A stretch of 64,000 nucleotides of DNA from Lampris incognitus (GCF_029633865.1 NC_079224.1:15242890-15306889), one strand, 5' to 3'; shown: positions 38,501 through 43,162, numbered from the stretch's first letter. Numbers and translations: made by a program. The notes: generated from the sequence alone by a model not told the origin.

Positions 38501-41340
38501 TATCCCCACCCCTTATAAACAATACAGTACAATACAGTTACATAACGACCGAAACCAACCCTCAGTTTCATATGCAAATATGGGTGTGACCATTACCTAC
38601 AGTTTTGATGGCCATGTGTACTATTCACAGAGGATTTGGGAATGTTTACAATCACAGCATTGTAAGATGGTAACAGATGTACTCTTAGACACCCCCCCCC
38701 CCTTGGTTCAGGGATGGTCATTCCCTCTTAACATAGATGGCCTCTTTGACTCCTCGTTCAAACCAGCGTTCCCCCATATCAAGGATGTGCACATCCTCAT
38801 CCTTGAAAAAGTGGCCACTGGCCTGTAGATGGGTGTAGACTGCAGAGTCCTGGCCTGACATGTTAGCTCTCCTGTGTTGTGCCATTCTTTTGGCCAGTGT
38901 CTGCTTAGTTTCCCCAATGTACAAGTCATGATAATCCTCCATACACTATGAATAGGACACATGGCCACTGAAACTTCACACCCATATTTGCATATGAAGC
39001 TGTTCGTTGGTTTCGGTCGTTATGCAGCTGTATTGTACTGTATTGTTTATAAGGGGTGGGGATGCCTGCAGTCAGTTTAGACTGAAGATGTCACTTAGTT
39101 GAGTGATGAAATGTATCTGTCAATAAACATTGTATCCAGATGAACTGATTCAACCTTCTTTGATTTTCTTACCTGGAATATTGAGCATGCATCAAGACTT
39201 TTCTACTAAGTACATGTGAATCTCCATCCAGTGCTTGTGTTCTCATTGCACTGGCATAAAGTAAAGATCATGCATGGCACACATGAACCGTGGAATAGTG
39301 AAGATATTTACCCAAAGAGCTTCCAGTGGAATGGTCTATCCCTGGTTTTGAGGTGACGTTAGCCATCACCAGACTCCATCGTTTATCGCCGGTACTGGCA
39401 TCATTCCACCCACAGGAGTGACGCTCAAAGTCACATGATCCTTACCCAGGAAAGTGTGTGTGGGGGGGGGGGACAAAATAAATTTAAAGCCAAAGAGTAA
39501 TGTAACTCACTGATTTTGGGGGGAACATTTCATTTGAAAGATATCAATGTCTATTCTACAAAAGCAGCTAATTTCAACAATAACATTAATGATGATATCT
39601 GTACTTAAATGACATACAAAAACTTAAAGAATATGTATTTTATATGCAAATTTTGTAAATTCTTGGTATGCCAAAGCACCGGACTACTCATAAATTCAAT
39701 TAAATTAATTAAGTTTCCTTTATTAATCCCCTTGGGGAAATTCCATTACTGCAAATTAACCCATCCTAGTTGTGATCTGTGTAGCTAGGAGCAGTAGGCT
39801 GCTGCCTTGATGCTGCACCCAGGGACCAACTCCAGTTCTTTTCCCATTGCCTTGCTCAGGGGCACAGACAGGAGTATTAACCCTAACATGTTTCTTTTGA
39901 TGGTGGGGGAAACCGGAGCACCCGGAGAAAACCCACTGCAGACACGAGGAAAACATGCAAACTCCACACAGAGGATGACCTGGGATGACCCCCAAGGTTG
40001 GATAACCCTGGGGTTCAAACCCAAGACCTTCTTGGTGTGAGGCGACAGCGTTAACCACTGGGCCACCGTGCTCCCCAAACATCTAAAAAAAAAATTTTTA
40101 ATTATCAAATCTGCAAAGGTTTTGAAGAATAACCACCAACCCACCACAAAATTCCTCATCCGAGCCATCTTCACAATCCGCCTTAAAATCACAGAGCGCC
40201 CCGACAGACGAGCATTTTCCAGACATACACTGGAGCCTGCCGTCACAACAACAGGACACGCTGACCACAAACACTGTGAAGAGAATTTCTGTCATAAACG
40301 ACAAATGGGTTGCAAGGAGAACTGCGAGGAAAGAGATTTTCATTTTTCTGTCCATGCCAGCAGGGCCTGGCTTATGTTTGATAAGATTATAGTTATGAGT
40401 ATAACATATAGTCCAACCCCTTATTTAAATAACATTAGCAACAACAGCAGCAGTATAAGCAGCAACATCATAAAATAAAATAAATAAAGATCGTCATAGG
40501 TGTATCAGTAGTAGCAGTGGTGGTAGAGGCATCATGAGTAGTAGTGGTAATATCACAAACAATAAAACCAATGTGATGAACATCAAAGAAGGTTGAATCA
40601 GTTGATCTGGATACAACGTTTATTAACAGATACGTTTCATCACTCTAAGTGACCTCTGAAGATGTCACTTAATTGAGGGATGAAACGTATCTGTCAATAA
40701 ACGTTGTATCCAGATCAACTGATTCAACCTTCTTTGATTTTCTTACCTGGATTATTGAGCATGCATCAAGACAACGTGATGAACAGTGTAAACAAAGTAA
40801 AACAGAAGGAGAAACAGCAAATTGCATGCAAAAAAAGAAAAGTCTTTTCAGATATGATTTATAACGGAGACTGATTTCACAAGTCTAAGCTCCTGCAACA
40901 GCCAGAGTCACTTCAGGTCTTCAGATTTTACTCCAAATTCATCAGAAGAGCCCTTTCTGATGGATCTGGGGATGCACTCATGTCAACAAGTGGCCAAACC
41001 TGAGAAATTATTTACCTCATTCAGACTCGTTGACAGTAGTATTTATTGGTAATCGACTGAATTTTAACCTTAAAACTCAGCCGTCTCAAAGAAAAGAAAA
41101 AAGAGGCAAAGTTATAGAGAGAAGGCTTCCAAGGGCCAAAGACACCTGACATCTTTTAAAGTGCAGATAGCTCTTAGTGATGATGAGTCTCAGATTTTCA
41201 CACCCACTGTCTGGCCACCAAAGCATGCAGAATATGCCCCAGACAGTGGGTGGCCGCATTACAAAGATCACTGAAACGCATGCGAAATTCAGCCTTTAAG
41301 AGTCCTTACCTGACAGGAAAACCAGCAGTAATTCCTTCAT
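796..41340 (-). CDS. malrd1: malrd1-like multi-MAM / LDL-receptor class A gene (35 exons found, 3' end outside window)
   Basis: Thirty-five exons can be joined with GT-AG junctions and matching phases from ATG at 41340 to 796. They give one open frame of about 1645 codons: signal peptide, LDLa, MAM1 to MAM8, LDLa, MAM9, Thr/Ser/Pro linker, LDLa. Each MAM shows the usual C-x-FE start, a W in the first third, the DHT(T/L)G turn, a C-x-x-FWY core and an (I/V)A(I/L)DD(I/V) end. MAM proteins of this type are secreted or type I membrane glycoproteins. MALRD1 (Diet1) acts in gut bile-acid/FGF15/19 signalling and the related MAMDC4 (endotubin) in apical endosomes. The length, already above 1600 residues, favours malrd1; the last two MAM/LDLa units also resemble MAMDC4, so the symbol is provisional. 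Family assignment is firm. No TATA box or polyadenylation signal could be assigned. Confidence 0.7.
1054..1258. mobile_element. hAT-type MITE with 8-bp target duplication
   Basis: The 205-bp element starts CAGCGGTGGCTAAC and ends GTTAGCCACCCCTG. Its terminal inverted repeats of about 60 bp run into the near-perfect arms around GCAGGTTTTCATT. The flanking 8-bp direct repeat gtcttgtc (1046-1053 and 1259-1266) is diagnostic for the hAT superfamily. There is no coding capacity. It lies in the intron between exons 34 and 35. Confidence 0.9.
1291..1458 (-). CDS. exon 34: end of MAM9 and Thr/Ser/Pro linker
   Basis: Encodes [19 protein letters not shown], the last strand of MAM9, then a linker rich in Thr, Ser and Pro ([17 protein letters not shown]) that is likely O-glycosylated. 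It then enters the next LDLa (NPCQ). Phase 0 at both ends. Confidence 0.75.
2032..2161. repeat. dispersed fish repeat with GGATAATGGATGG end (copy 1)
   Basis: Shares the block around 'gggataggctcaagcatcc' and the (GGATGGAT) terminus with copies near 3950, 22916, 34703, 55020 and 56228. It resembles the 3' end of a non-LTR retroelement; the family was not identified. Confidence 0.65.
2180..2347 (-). CDS. exon 33: central part of MAM9
   Basis: Acceptor CATATAG and donor GTCAGT. Encodes [20 protein letters not shown] followed by [20 protein letters not shown], the typical MAM strands around the W-x-x-W core. Phase 0 at both ends. Confidence 0.75.
2348..2961 (-). other. intron, no recognised feature
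   Basis: Intron between exons 32 and 33. I see no repeat or RNA gene that I can support. Confidence 0.4.
2962..3047 (-). CDS. exon 32: MAM9 segment
   Basis: An 86-base exon with acceptor TTTCCAG and donor GTAAGT. It encodes [20 protein letters not shown] and then LLPSANCT. It carries the module from phase 1 to phase 0. Confidence 0.7.
3501..3662 (-). CDS. exon 31: start of MAM9
   Basis: Acceptor ATCTTGCAG, donor GTACGG. Encodes [20 protein letters not shown] and later [10 protein letters not shown]. The C-x-FEQGLC-x-W start and the DHT turn are standard MAM features. Phase 1-1. Confidence 0.75.
3882..3943. repeat. (TA)n(CA)n microsatellite
   Basis: About 20 TA units followed by CA units, directly before a copy of the dispersed GGATGGAT-type repeat. 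It lies in the intron between exons 30 and 31. Confidence 0.9.
3950..4077. repeat. dispersed fish repeat with GGATGGAT end (copy 2)
   Basis: Opposite orientation to copy 1: starts 'aatccatccattatccaaac' and continues through 'cctatcccagcagttattgg'. Probably a retroelement 3' end. Confidence 0.65.
4450..4569 (-). CDS. exon 30: second LDLa module
   Basis: Acceptor CTTTCCAG, donor GTGAGC. Encodes [20 protein letters not shown] followed by [17 protein letters not shown]. All six cysteines and the calcium motif D-x-x-D-C-x-D-x-SDE are present. Phase 1-1. The module sits between MAM8 and MAM9. Confidence 0.85.
4895..5110 (-). CDS. exon 29: second half of MAM8 (two ancestral exons fused)
   Basis: Acceptor TGTTACAG, donor GTATAA. 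Encodes [20 protein letters not shown] and on to [20 protein letters not shown]. In most other MAM units this stretch is split into two exons after the ...Q residue; here it is one 216-base exon. Confidence 0.8.
5223..5262. repeat. (CA)n microsatellite
   Basis: About 20 CA units in the 167-base intron between exons 28 and 29, starting 10-15 bases from the exon 28 donor. Confidence 0.95.
5278..5403 (-). CDS. exon 28: MAM8 segment
   Basis: Acceptor TTCATTTAG, donor GTGCGT. Encodes [20 protein letters not shown] and then [13 protein letters not shown]. The C-x-L-x-F-Y-Y core is the MAM hallmark. Phase 1-1. Confidence 0.75.
5404..6559 (-). other. intron, no recognised feature
   Basis: Mostly unique-looking intron sequence with a short A/G-rich run near 5763-5800. 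No coding segment between exons 27 and 28 was found, and none is needed for the phase chain. Confidence 0.4.
6560..6672 (+). repeat. L2-like LINE 3' tail remnant
   Basis: The stretch 'aaagcgtctgag...aaaagtgcaatataagt' followed by an ATT-rich tail looks like the 3' end of an L2-type LINE. It is short and diverged, recognised by pattern only. Confidence 0.4.
6681..7130 (+). mobile_element. tRNA-derived SINE (family A), near full length
   Basis: Head with box A (gtagtgtagcggtctat) and box B (ggttcgaatcc), body identical in plan to the copy at 46033, and a G-run plus A-rich tail. The A-rich tail lies about 20 bases from the exon 27 splice donor (minus-strand gene), so the SINE sits almost at the start of that intron. 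Confidence 0.9.
7162..7323 (-). CDS. exon 27: start of MAM8
   Basis: Acceptor CCCTGCAG, donor GTAAGT. Encodes [20 protein letters not shown] and later [15 protein letters not shown]. The usual DHT is DNT here. Phase 1-1. Confidence 0.8.
7457..7535 (-). CDS. exon 26: end of MAM7
   Basis: A short exon, acceptor TTGTTCAG, donor GTACAG. Encodes [20 protein letters not shown] then TPGLCP. Phase 0 in, phase 1 out. Confidence 0.8.
7671..7800 (-). CDS. exon 25: MAM7 segment
   Basis: Acceptor TTTTCCAG, donor GTATGA. Encodes [20 protein letters not shown] and ends [18 protein letters not shown]. Phase 2 in, 0 out. Confidence 0.75.
7801..9002 (-). other. intron, no recognised feature
   Basis: AT-rich intron between exons 24 and 25. 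Short open frames here have no recognisable domain. Confidence 0.4.
9003..9126 (-). CDS. exon 24: MAM7 segment
   Basis: Acceptor CATTTAG, donor GTCAGA. Encodes [20 protein letters not shown] and then [13 protein letters not shown], with two N-glycosylation sequons (NHT, NST). Phase 1 in, 2 out. Confidence 0.75.
9340..9559 (-). CDS. exon 23: end of MAM6 joined to start of MAM7
   Basis: Acceptor TTCATCAG, donor GTAAGG. Encodes [20 protein letters not shown] and later [15 protein letters not shown] and [12 protein letters not shown]. Two successive MAM domains share this exon, as in exons 6, 9 and 15. Confidence 0.85.
9831..9981 (-). CDS. exon 22: MAM6 segment
   Basis: Encodes [20 protein letters not shown] and ends [11 protein letters not shown]. 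Donor GTAAGC. The acceptor is unusual: the exon is preceded directly by a (TG)n run ending in TAG, with no normal pyrimidine tract. Phase 2 in, 0 out. Confidence 0.75.
9985..10011. repeat. (CA)n microsatellite forming a 3' splice site
   Basis: On the gene's strand this is (TG)13 and is immediately followed by TAG and exon 22. Confidence 0.9.
10027..10921. mobile_element. MITE-like element with perfect 18-bp terminal inverted repeats
   Basis: Begins AGGGACCGTTCACATGTT and ends with its exact reverse complement. It has no transposase. The interior carries a second, nested MITE (10420-10733). No clear target duplication was found, so the superfamily is uncertain. It fills most of the intron between exons 21 and 22. 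Confidence 0.8.
10420..10733. mobile_element. hAT-type MITE nested in the 10027-10921 element
   Basis: Starts CAGTGGCGCCCCCAG and ends GGGGGCGCCACTG. It is flanked by the perfect 8-bp duplication atgaaatg (10412-10419 and 10734-10741), the hAT signature. It is 314 bp with no coding sequence and is younger than the element it sits in. Confidence 0.93.
10975..11077 (-). CDS. exon 21: MAM6 segment
   Basis: Acceptor GCTACGAAAG (weak pyrimidine tract), donor GTGAGT. Encodes [20 protein letters not shown] and ends [10 protein letters not shown]. Phase 1 in, 2 out. The phase match with exons 20 and 22 supports it. Confidence 0.7.
11638..12092 (-). mobile_element. tRNA-derived SINE (family A), full length, reverse
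   Basis: Body and head match the 46033 copy in reverse. The C-run/T-rich tail is at 11638-11695 and the head (box B 'gattcgaac' reversed) ends near 12092. It lies in the intron between exons 20 and 21. Confidence 0.88.
12276..12401 (-). CDS. exon 20: start of MAM6
   Basis: Acceptor AATCTTTAG, donor GTGAGT. Encodes [20 protein letters not shown] and ends [13 protein letters not shown]. Phase 1-1. Confidence 0.8.
12480..12660. repeat. AT-rich low-complexity tract
   Basis: An almost pure A/T stretch of tatata-type repeats in the intron between exons 19 and 20. Confidence 0.85.
12749..12839 (-). CDS. exon 19: end of MAM5
   Basis: Acceptor CATTGCAG, donor GTGAGT. Encodes [20 protein letters not shown] then [10 protein letters not shown]. 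Phase 0 in, 1 out. Confidence 0.8.
13151..13246 (-). CDS. exon 18: MAM5 segment
   Basis: Acceptor TCCTTGTAG, donor GTAAGC. Encodes [20 protein letters not shown] and ends [11 protein letters not shown]. Phase 0-0. Confidence 0.78.
13411..13565 (-). CDS. exon 17: MAM5 segment
   Basis: Acceptor TTGTCAAG, donor GTAAGT. Encodes [20 protein letters not shown] and [15 protein letters not shown], the C-x-FWYYM core. Phase 1 in, 0 out. Confidence 0.78.
13733..13800. repeat. Penelope-tail relic with 15-bp perfect hairpin
   Basis: Begins 'gcatgctcaataacccaggt', the reverse of the tail found after the Penelope-derived repeats at 39162 and 40737. It ends in a hairpin with perfect arms 13760-13774 and 13785-13799. 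Confidence 0.55.
13935..14314 (+). mobile_element. tRNA-derived SINE (family A), 5' truncated, 16-bp target duplication
   Basis: Begins inside the tRNA head, after box A, and ends in an A-rich tail. The direct repeat aaaacaagatggttac flanks it (13919-13934 and 14315-14330). A 5' truncation plus long duplication is the signature of LINE-driven target-primed insertion. Confidence 0.92.
14523..14553. repeat. (GT)n microsatellite
   Basis: About 15 GT units in the intron between exons 16 and 17. Confidence 0.95.
14985..15617 (-). mobile_element. second tRNA-derived SINE family (V-SINE/HE1-like), interrupted copy
   Basis: The tail-side part (14985-15133) and a short head-side remnant (15576-15617) match the complete copies at 19085, 36613 and 39709. 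They are separated by a family A SINE inserted at 15134-15575. Confidence 0.75.
15134..15575 (-). mobile_element. tRNA-derived SINE (family A) inserted into a V-SINE-like repeat
   Basis: Full-length reverse copy. The flanks share atgtctttt (in 15123-15133 and 15579-15588) as a target duplication. The head contains 'gattcgaaccggcgatc', i.e. box B reversed. Confidence 0.9.
16179..16298 (-). CDS. exon 16: start of MAM5
   Basis: Acceptor CTAAAACAG, donor GTATTG. Encodes [20 protein letters not shown] and ends [12 protein letters not shown]. The first Cys of MAM5 (CAFEQ) is in exon 15. Phase 1-1. Confidence 0.8.
17046..17217 (-). CDS. exon 15: end of MAM4, linker, first residues of MAM5
   Basis: Acceptor TATCGCAG, donor GTCTGA. 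Encodes [20 protein letters not shown], then a Thr/Ser/Pro linker ([17 protein letters not shown]), then LDCAFEQ. Phase 0 in, 1 out. Confidence 0.8.
17356..17489 (-). CDS. exon 14: MAM4 segment
   Basis: Acceptor GGTTTCAG, donor GTAATG. Encodes [20 protein letters not shown] and ends [12 protein letters not shown]. Phase 1 in, 0 out. Confidence 0.78.
17863..17994 (-). CDS. exon 13: MAM4 segment
   Basis: Acceptor ATCCAACAG, donor GTGAGT. Encodes [20 protein letters not shown] and then [14 protein letters not shown]. Phase 1-1. Confidence 0.78.
18490..18630 (-). CDS. exon 12: start of MAM4
   Basis: Acceptor TCCCTACAG, donor GTGGGT. Encodes [20 protein letters not shown] and ends [10 protein letters not shown]. 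Phase 1-1. Confidence 0.82.
18735..18765. repeat. (CA)n microsatellite
   Basis: About 13 CA units in the short intron between exons 11 and 12. Confidence 0.9.
18841..18931 (-). CDS. exon 11: end of MAM3
   Basis: Acceptor GATGGGTAG, donor GTTAGT. Encodes [20 protein letters not shown] and then NGVCPPT. Phase 0 in, 1 out. Confidence 0.8.
19085..19458 (-). mobile_element. V-SINE/HE1-like SINE, full length, reverse
   Basis: Read on the minus strand it starts GGGCGGCATGGTGGCGCAGT (tRNA-like box A), has box B GGTTCGAACCC, a conserved centre with CTCTGTGTGGAGTTTGCATG, and an L2-like tail ending GGGATCAATGTAGTATATC. It lies in the intron between exons 10 and 11. Confidence 0.85.
19560..20110. repeat. 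unclassified LINE-like 3' UTR fragment
   Basis: A G/C-rich block (19565-19915) with a C-rich end, followed by an AT-rich tail. The texture resembles a retroelement 3' end. No reverse-transcriptase motif is visible. Confidence 0.3.
20711..20979 (-). CDS. exon 10: core of MAM3 (two ancestral exons fused)
   Basis: Acceptor ATCTCTAG, donor GTATAA. Encodes [35 protein letters not shown] and [12 protein letters not shown]. In most other MAM units the same stretch is two exons split after the FWYYM core; here it is one 269-base exon. Phase 1 in, 0 out. Confidence 0.85.
21101..21990 (-). pseudogene. RTE-like LINE fragment: end of reverse transcriptase and C-terminus, frameshifted
   Basis: Three overlapping frames on the minus strand encode one protein: [20 protein letters not shown] (RT catalytic box FADD), then the segment around [20 protein letters not shown], then [20 protein letters not shown]. 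The frame changes near 21690 and 21495 show that it is dead. The 3' end is GCGACCCCTAACGGGAGCAG plus a (TAG)n tail. RTE-type is inferred from the RLRW-GHV C-terminus; the clade is not certain. Confidence 0.8.
21991..22915. other. intron, no recognised feature
   Basis: Contains a CpG-richer patch (22480-22740) that could be the promoter end of a decayed transposon. Nothing can be named. Confidence 0.3.
22916..23010. repeat. dispersed fish repeat with GGATAATGGAATGG end (copy 3)
   Basis: Same block as copy 1 ('gctgggatagactccagcat'), with an ATGGA-repeat terminus. Confidence 0.6.
23050..23482 (+). mobile_element. tRNA-derived SINE (family A)
   Basis: Head with box A (ggtggcatggcggtctag) and box B (ggtttgaatcc), a body with a 17-base internal deletion near 23147, and a G-run/A tail. 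The flanks share aaaaatgtgtac / aaaaatgtgcac as a probable target duplication. Confidence 0.88.
23766..24052. repeat. dispersed repeat shared with 48691-48987
   Basis: About 290 bp aligns with 48691-48987, with small indels. Its right end, read in reverse, starts CAGTGGTGGGCTGTCAGGG, the kind of terminus seen in hAT elements. No coding sequence. Confidence 0.75.
24053..24710 (-). other. intron, no recognised feature
   Basis: AT-rich intron sequence before exon 9. Nothing named. Confidence 0.4.
24711..24945 (-). CDS. exon 9: end of MAM2 joined to start of MAM3
   Basis: Acceptor GTTTTCCAG, donor GTAAGA. Encodes [40 protein letters not shown] and [12 protein letters not shown]. Phase 0 in, 1 out. 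The gypsy element begins 21 bases upstream, in the intron. Confidence 0.85.
24967..25641 (+). repeat. left LTR of gypsy element 1
   Basis: A 675-bp LTR starting TGTAACC and ending GTTACA. It differs from the right LTR by about 5 substitutions plus small C-run and GAT-repeat indels. Confidence 0.95.
26100..27655 (+). pseudogene. gag of gypsy element 1, split into two frames
   Basis: The first frame (26100-27158) carries the capsid-like region. The coherent protein moves to a second frame near 27040, which runs to 27655 and ends in zinc-knuckle sequence, including [14 protein letters not shown] (CX2CX4HX4C) and a preceding [15 protein letters not shown]. The frame change within capsid is most simply an indel. 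A tandem copy of the ATGCTCATTACTCAGTTAGC motif lies at 26407-26447. Confidence 0.8.
27532..32210 (+). pseudogene. pol of gypsy element 1, with one stop codon and one frameshift
   Basis: Protease ([11 protein letters not shown]), RT (catalytic YLDDLLVF near 29270), RNase H ([13 protein letters not shown], then [10 protein letters not shown]), integrase zinc finger (H-x3-H...C-x2-C, 30700-30830) and DDE core with the three acidic residues ([23 protein letters not shown]). The frame is open from 27532 to 31734 except for a TGA at 29842-29844 in RNase H. Near 31600 the coherent protein passes to another frame that runs to 32210. The overlap with the end of gag is in the -1 frame, typical of Ty3 elements. 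The C-terminal tail contains a roughly 56-bp tandem duplication near 31980-32095. Confidence 0.9.
32513..33190 (+). repeat. right LTR of gypsy element 1
   Basis: A 678-bp LTR preceded by the purine tract aggaggggtgaa. Nearly identical to the left LTR. Confidence 0.95.
33339..34079. mobile_element. MITE-like element with CCTTTACACAC inverted ends
   Basis: The left end GGCCTTTACACACC and the right end GTGTGTAAAGGCTGG are inverted copies. There is no transposase and no clear target duplication. The ends resemble fish hAT/PIF non-autonomous elements, but the superfamily is open. Confidence 0.55.
34435..34559 (-). CDS. exon 8: MAM2 segment
   Basis: Acceptor ATTTCCAG, donor GTATTC. Encodes [20 protein letters not shown] and ends [10 protein letters not shown]. 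Phase 1 in, 0 out. Confidence 0.8.
34703..34835. repeat. dispersed fish repeat with GGATAATGAATG end (copy 4)
   Basis: Matches copies 1-3 ('gctgggataggttcctgcat') and ends in an ATGA repeat. Confidence 0.6.
34848..35704 (-). mobile_element. tRNA-derived SINE (family A), split by a MITE
   Basis: SINE halves at 34848-34956 and 35385-35704 join exactly at 'ggctgcag/actacc'. The 12-bp duplication atgggcaaagtt flanks it (34836-34847 and 35705-35716). The right duplication ends one base before the exon 7 splice-donor hexamer. Confidence 0.92.
34957..35384. mobile_element. short-TIR MITE inserted in the SINE
   Basis: 428 bp beginning CCCAGATAGC and ending GTTATCTGGG (inverted), with an apparent 2-bp duplication 'ag'. 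The interior has repeated TGGGCC-rich blocks. There is no coding sequence and the superfamily is unknown. Confidence 0.85.
35724..35855 (-). CDS. exon 7: MAM2 segment
   Basis: Acceptor TTCCACAG, donor GTAGGT. Encodes [20 protein letters not shown] and [15 protein letters not shown]. Phase 1-1. A SINE begins right after the donor. Confidence 0.8.
35856..36612 (-). other. intron, no recognised feature
   Basis: Intron between exons 6 and 7; AT-rich, nothing named. Confidence 0.4.
36613..36976 (-). mobile_element. V-SINE/HE1-like SINE, reverse
   Basis: Same organisation as 19085-19458: tail 'tttattgattccctg', centre with the CTCCACACAGAGGATGACC block, and head with box B (ggttcaaaccc, reversed) and box A near 36950. 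Confidence 0.85.
37123..37357 (-). CDS. exon 6: end of MAM1 joined to start of MAM2
   Basis: Acceptor CCTCCACAG, donor GTGAGT. Encodes [35 protein letters not shown] and [10 protein letters not shown]. Phase 0 in, 1 out. Confidence 0.85.
37677..37845 (-). CDS. exon 5: MAM1 segment
   Basis: Acceptor CATATGTTTCAG, donor GTTAGC. Encodes [20 protein letters not shown] and ends [11 protein letters not shown]. Joined to exon 4 it restores the C-x-I-SFWYHM core. Phase 2 in, 0 out. Confidence 0.82.
38198..38297 (-). CDS. exon 4: MAM1 segment
   Basis: Acceptor TTATCACAG, donor GTAGTA. Encodes [20 protein letters not shown] and ends NRTALGCQI. Phase 1 in, 2 out. Confidence 0.8.
38406..39162 (-). mobile_element. 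Penelope-derived element: GIY-YIG fragment between inverted repeats
   Basis: Arms of about 185 bp (38406-38590 and 38976-39162) are inverted copies, each starting at the AAAGAAGGTTGAATCAGTT end. Between them, on the minus strand (38718-38942), lies a GIY-YIG endonuclease piece ([29 protein letters not shown]) matching the one in the element at 61853. The RT is absent. Confidence 0.85.
39312..39440 (-). CDS. exon 3: start of MAM1
   Basis: Acceptor TGGGTAAG (poor pyrimidine tract), donor GTAAAT. Encodes [20 protein letters not shown] and ends [12 protein letters not shown]. Phase 1-1. Confidence 0.8.
39709..40078 (-). mobile_element. V-SINE/HE1-like SINE, reverse
   Basis: Tail 'tttattaatccccttgggga', centre with the ACTCCACACAGAGGATGACC block, and head at 40030-40078. 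It lies in the intron between exons 2 and 3. Confidence 0.85.
40145..40273 (-). CDS. exon 2: rest of signal peptide and first LDLa module
   Basis: Acceptor CTCTTCACAG, donor GTGGGT. Encodes the end of the hydrophobic leader (VFVVSVS) and an LDLa domain, [20 protein letters not shown] followed by [11 protein letters not shown], with a complete calcium motif. Phase 1-1. Confidence 0.85.
40569..40737. repeat. near-perfect 170-bp palindrome derived from Penelope ends
   Basis: Left arm from AAAGAAGGTTGAATCAGTT, right arm ending in its reverse complement, joined near 40638-40648. The tail after it (gattttcttacctgga, gagcatgcatcaagac) also follows the element at 38406-39162. Confidence 0.85.
41310..41340 (-). 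CDS. exon 1: start codon and signal peptide start
   Basis: A 31-base coding exon, ATG to donor GTAAGG, encoding [10 protein letters not shown]. Joined in phase 1 to exon 2 it gives a classic signal peptide ending ...VFVVSVSC. The ATG is chosen because it gives a leader directly before the first LDLa. Confidence 0.78.
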
Positions 41341-42141
41341 GGCCACCAAAACACGAGGCGGGAGAGGAATTCTGACAGGAGCCTTAGCTTAGATCTCTTA
41401 CTCAGTCAAAATCCAGATTAACAGCTAGTGCCTTGGCATTTTTTATTAGAGTGTAGTCTTTATTGTAACAATTCTGCTATAGGGGTGTCTTATCTCCAAA
41501 TGCATGCTTAAAGTCCACCATGTACATAGGAAACTGCCATGACACCTGCTTTCCTTGTCTTTATGATTCTCATTGAAGCAGTTAACTCCTGCGATTTAAG
41601 CAGCGTGGACCTCCGGACTAAAGGACAAGCATAGCCTCAGCTGATAATCTGCTGTTATAAATTCCTGCAGCATTACAGGCAGAATCGCGTCGCATGAAAA
41701 TGTGGGTAACTTATCTCCATTTAGTGATTACCATGATGTAAACAATAACGTAGAACGGTTTCAGGGAGATTTTGAAATGTAAACTTATAACATTGTTGCA
41801 TCAATGTTAAAACGTAAGATCACGTAAAGTTAAATGTATATTAAAAATAAAAATAAAACTAAAAACGCGACGCTCAATCTGATGCCTCTGATGCTGCGAT
41901 GTATCATGGCATAGATTATTATTAAGGGTTTGCAAGGGTTTGCATCTATTTGATTTTATTTAAACAATCGTGTTTTCAAAATGTATTCAAATTCCTTAGA
42001 ATCAGCATAAATCTGTTCATTGCGAAAGCAACTAAATTTGATCAGTTTTTAATCAGTTAAATTTTATTTTTAATAAAACGGGTTGAAACTGTGTTTAGGT
42101 GCATATAACCTTCCATACAGGACAAGGCATACCTAGTACCA

Positions 42142-42143
<2 letters not shown>
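41341..42143 (-). other. 5' flank of the MAM/LDLa gene
   Basis: Expected to hold the 5' UTR and promoter. A GATA-type site (GGAGATAAGACAC, near 41485-41497 on the minus strand) and an AATAAAAAA stretch near 41438-41446 are visible. Both are too short to support alone. No coding sequence is seen. Confidence 0.3.
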
Positions 42144-42234
<91 letters not shown>

Positions 42235-42284
42235 TGTGTGTCCTTCCCACCACGCACTGTATGTTTGCTTTGTATGTGTGCATG

Positions 42285-42333
<49 letters not shown>
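42144..42333. repeat. long (TG)n microsatellite in two blocks
   Basis: About 98 bp of almost pure TG (42145-42242) and a second block (42287-42332), separated by 45 bp of unique sequence. Confidence 0.97.
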
Positions 42334-42334
<1 letters not shown>

Positions 42335-43140
42335 CGAGCATTTGGGGACTCAATCAGCTTTATATCATTATACAATAAATGCAAATACGAATATAAATTC
42401 ATCCGTCTCAGTCATAATCTAGGCCGACTTGCTCATATCTTATTTCAAAGCACATGCTTATCATAAACTGGGAGATAACACCTTTACGGAAGTTGATCGT
42501 GGTGCTCATTTGTTGGCTCTGTATGTTGCAGGACCAAAGAACTGAAATATGTAAAGCAGAAATCTGAGGATGCCAAAAGTTTGATCATAAAAAATTAGGT
42601 TGTTTCATTGTTTATTGATCAATTTTCCTTAAAAAAAAAGAAAAAAGTGATATCTTAATACTATTGCTGTGAATTTTTGCAAAAATAGGCTGAATTAAAA
42701 AAAAAAGTTTTAAATGAAACTTCAGGTCACCTTTCCAAAGTACATTGAGATAGGAAGATTAAAAATAGATAGGGCAGGAAAATGCAGATTAATCTGTTTA
42801 CCCTATCTGCGAACAATCAAGATCAACAAATCAACCTTTATCACGTCCTGCTCTGCAAGCAGCTGCTTTGTCAGCGCTGCACTTTGCAGATTAACAGACA
42901 TGTCTCCCTGGTCCTGCACATTCGTATGCTTTTTAAAAGTACAACACTTCTGGTCTTCAACCAGCCCCCCTACTCCTCCTGCTCAGACAACCGACACAGG
43001 AATTCTCTGATGTCCTTGTCTTGTCCTTTCTGGCTCATCGCTACTTATCAATAATGTTTAATGTGAATTAATCTGACCTTCAACAGAGGATAGTCAGTGA
43101 TGTTTTCCTGGACAATATCAGACATTTTATTCATCTTCAT
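42334..43140. other. no recognised feature
   Basis: Open frames here (for example 42714-43010) show no domain and look accidental. Confidence 0.35.
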
Positions 43141-43162
43141 TTTGCTTCACTTTTGCACGTTC

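Noticed and set aside
42057..42466. Several open frames of Thr-His or Cys-Val repeats
   Set aside because: They are readings of the (TG)n microsatellite. The same applies to frames at 5101-5429, 9789-10070, 54985-55251 and 57710-58090.
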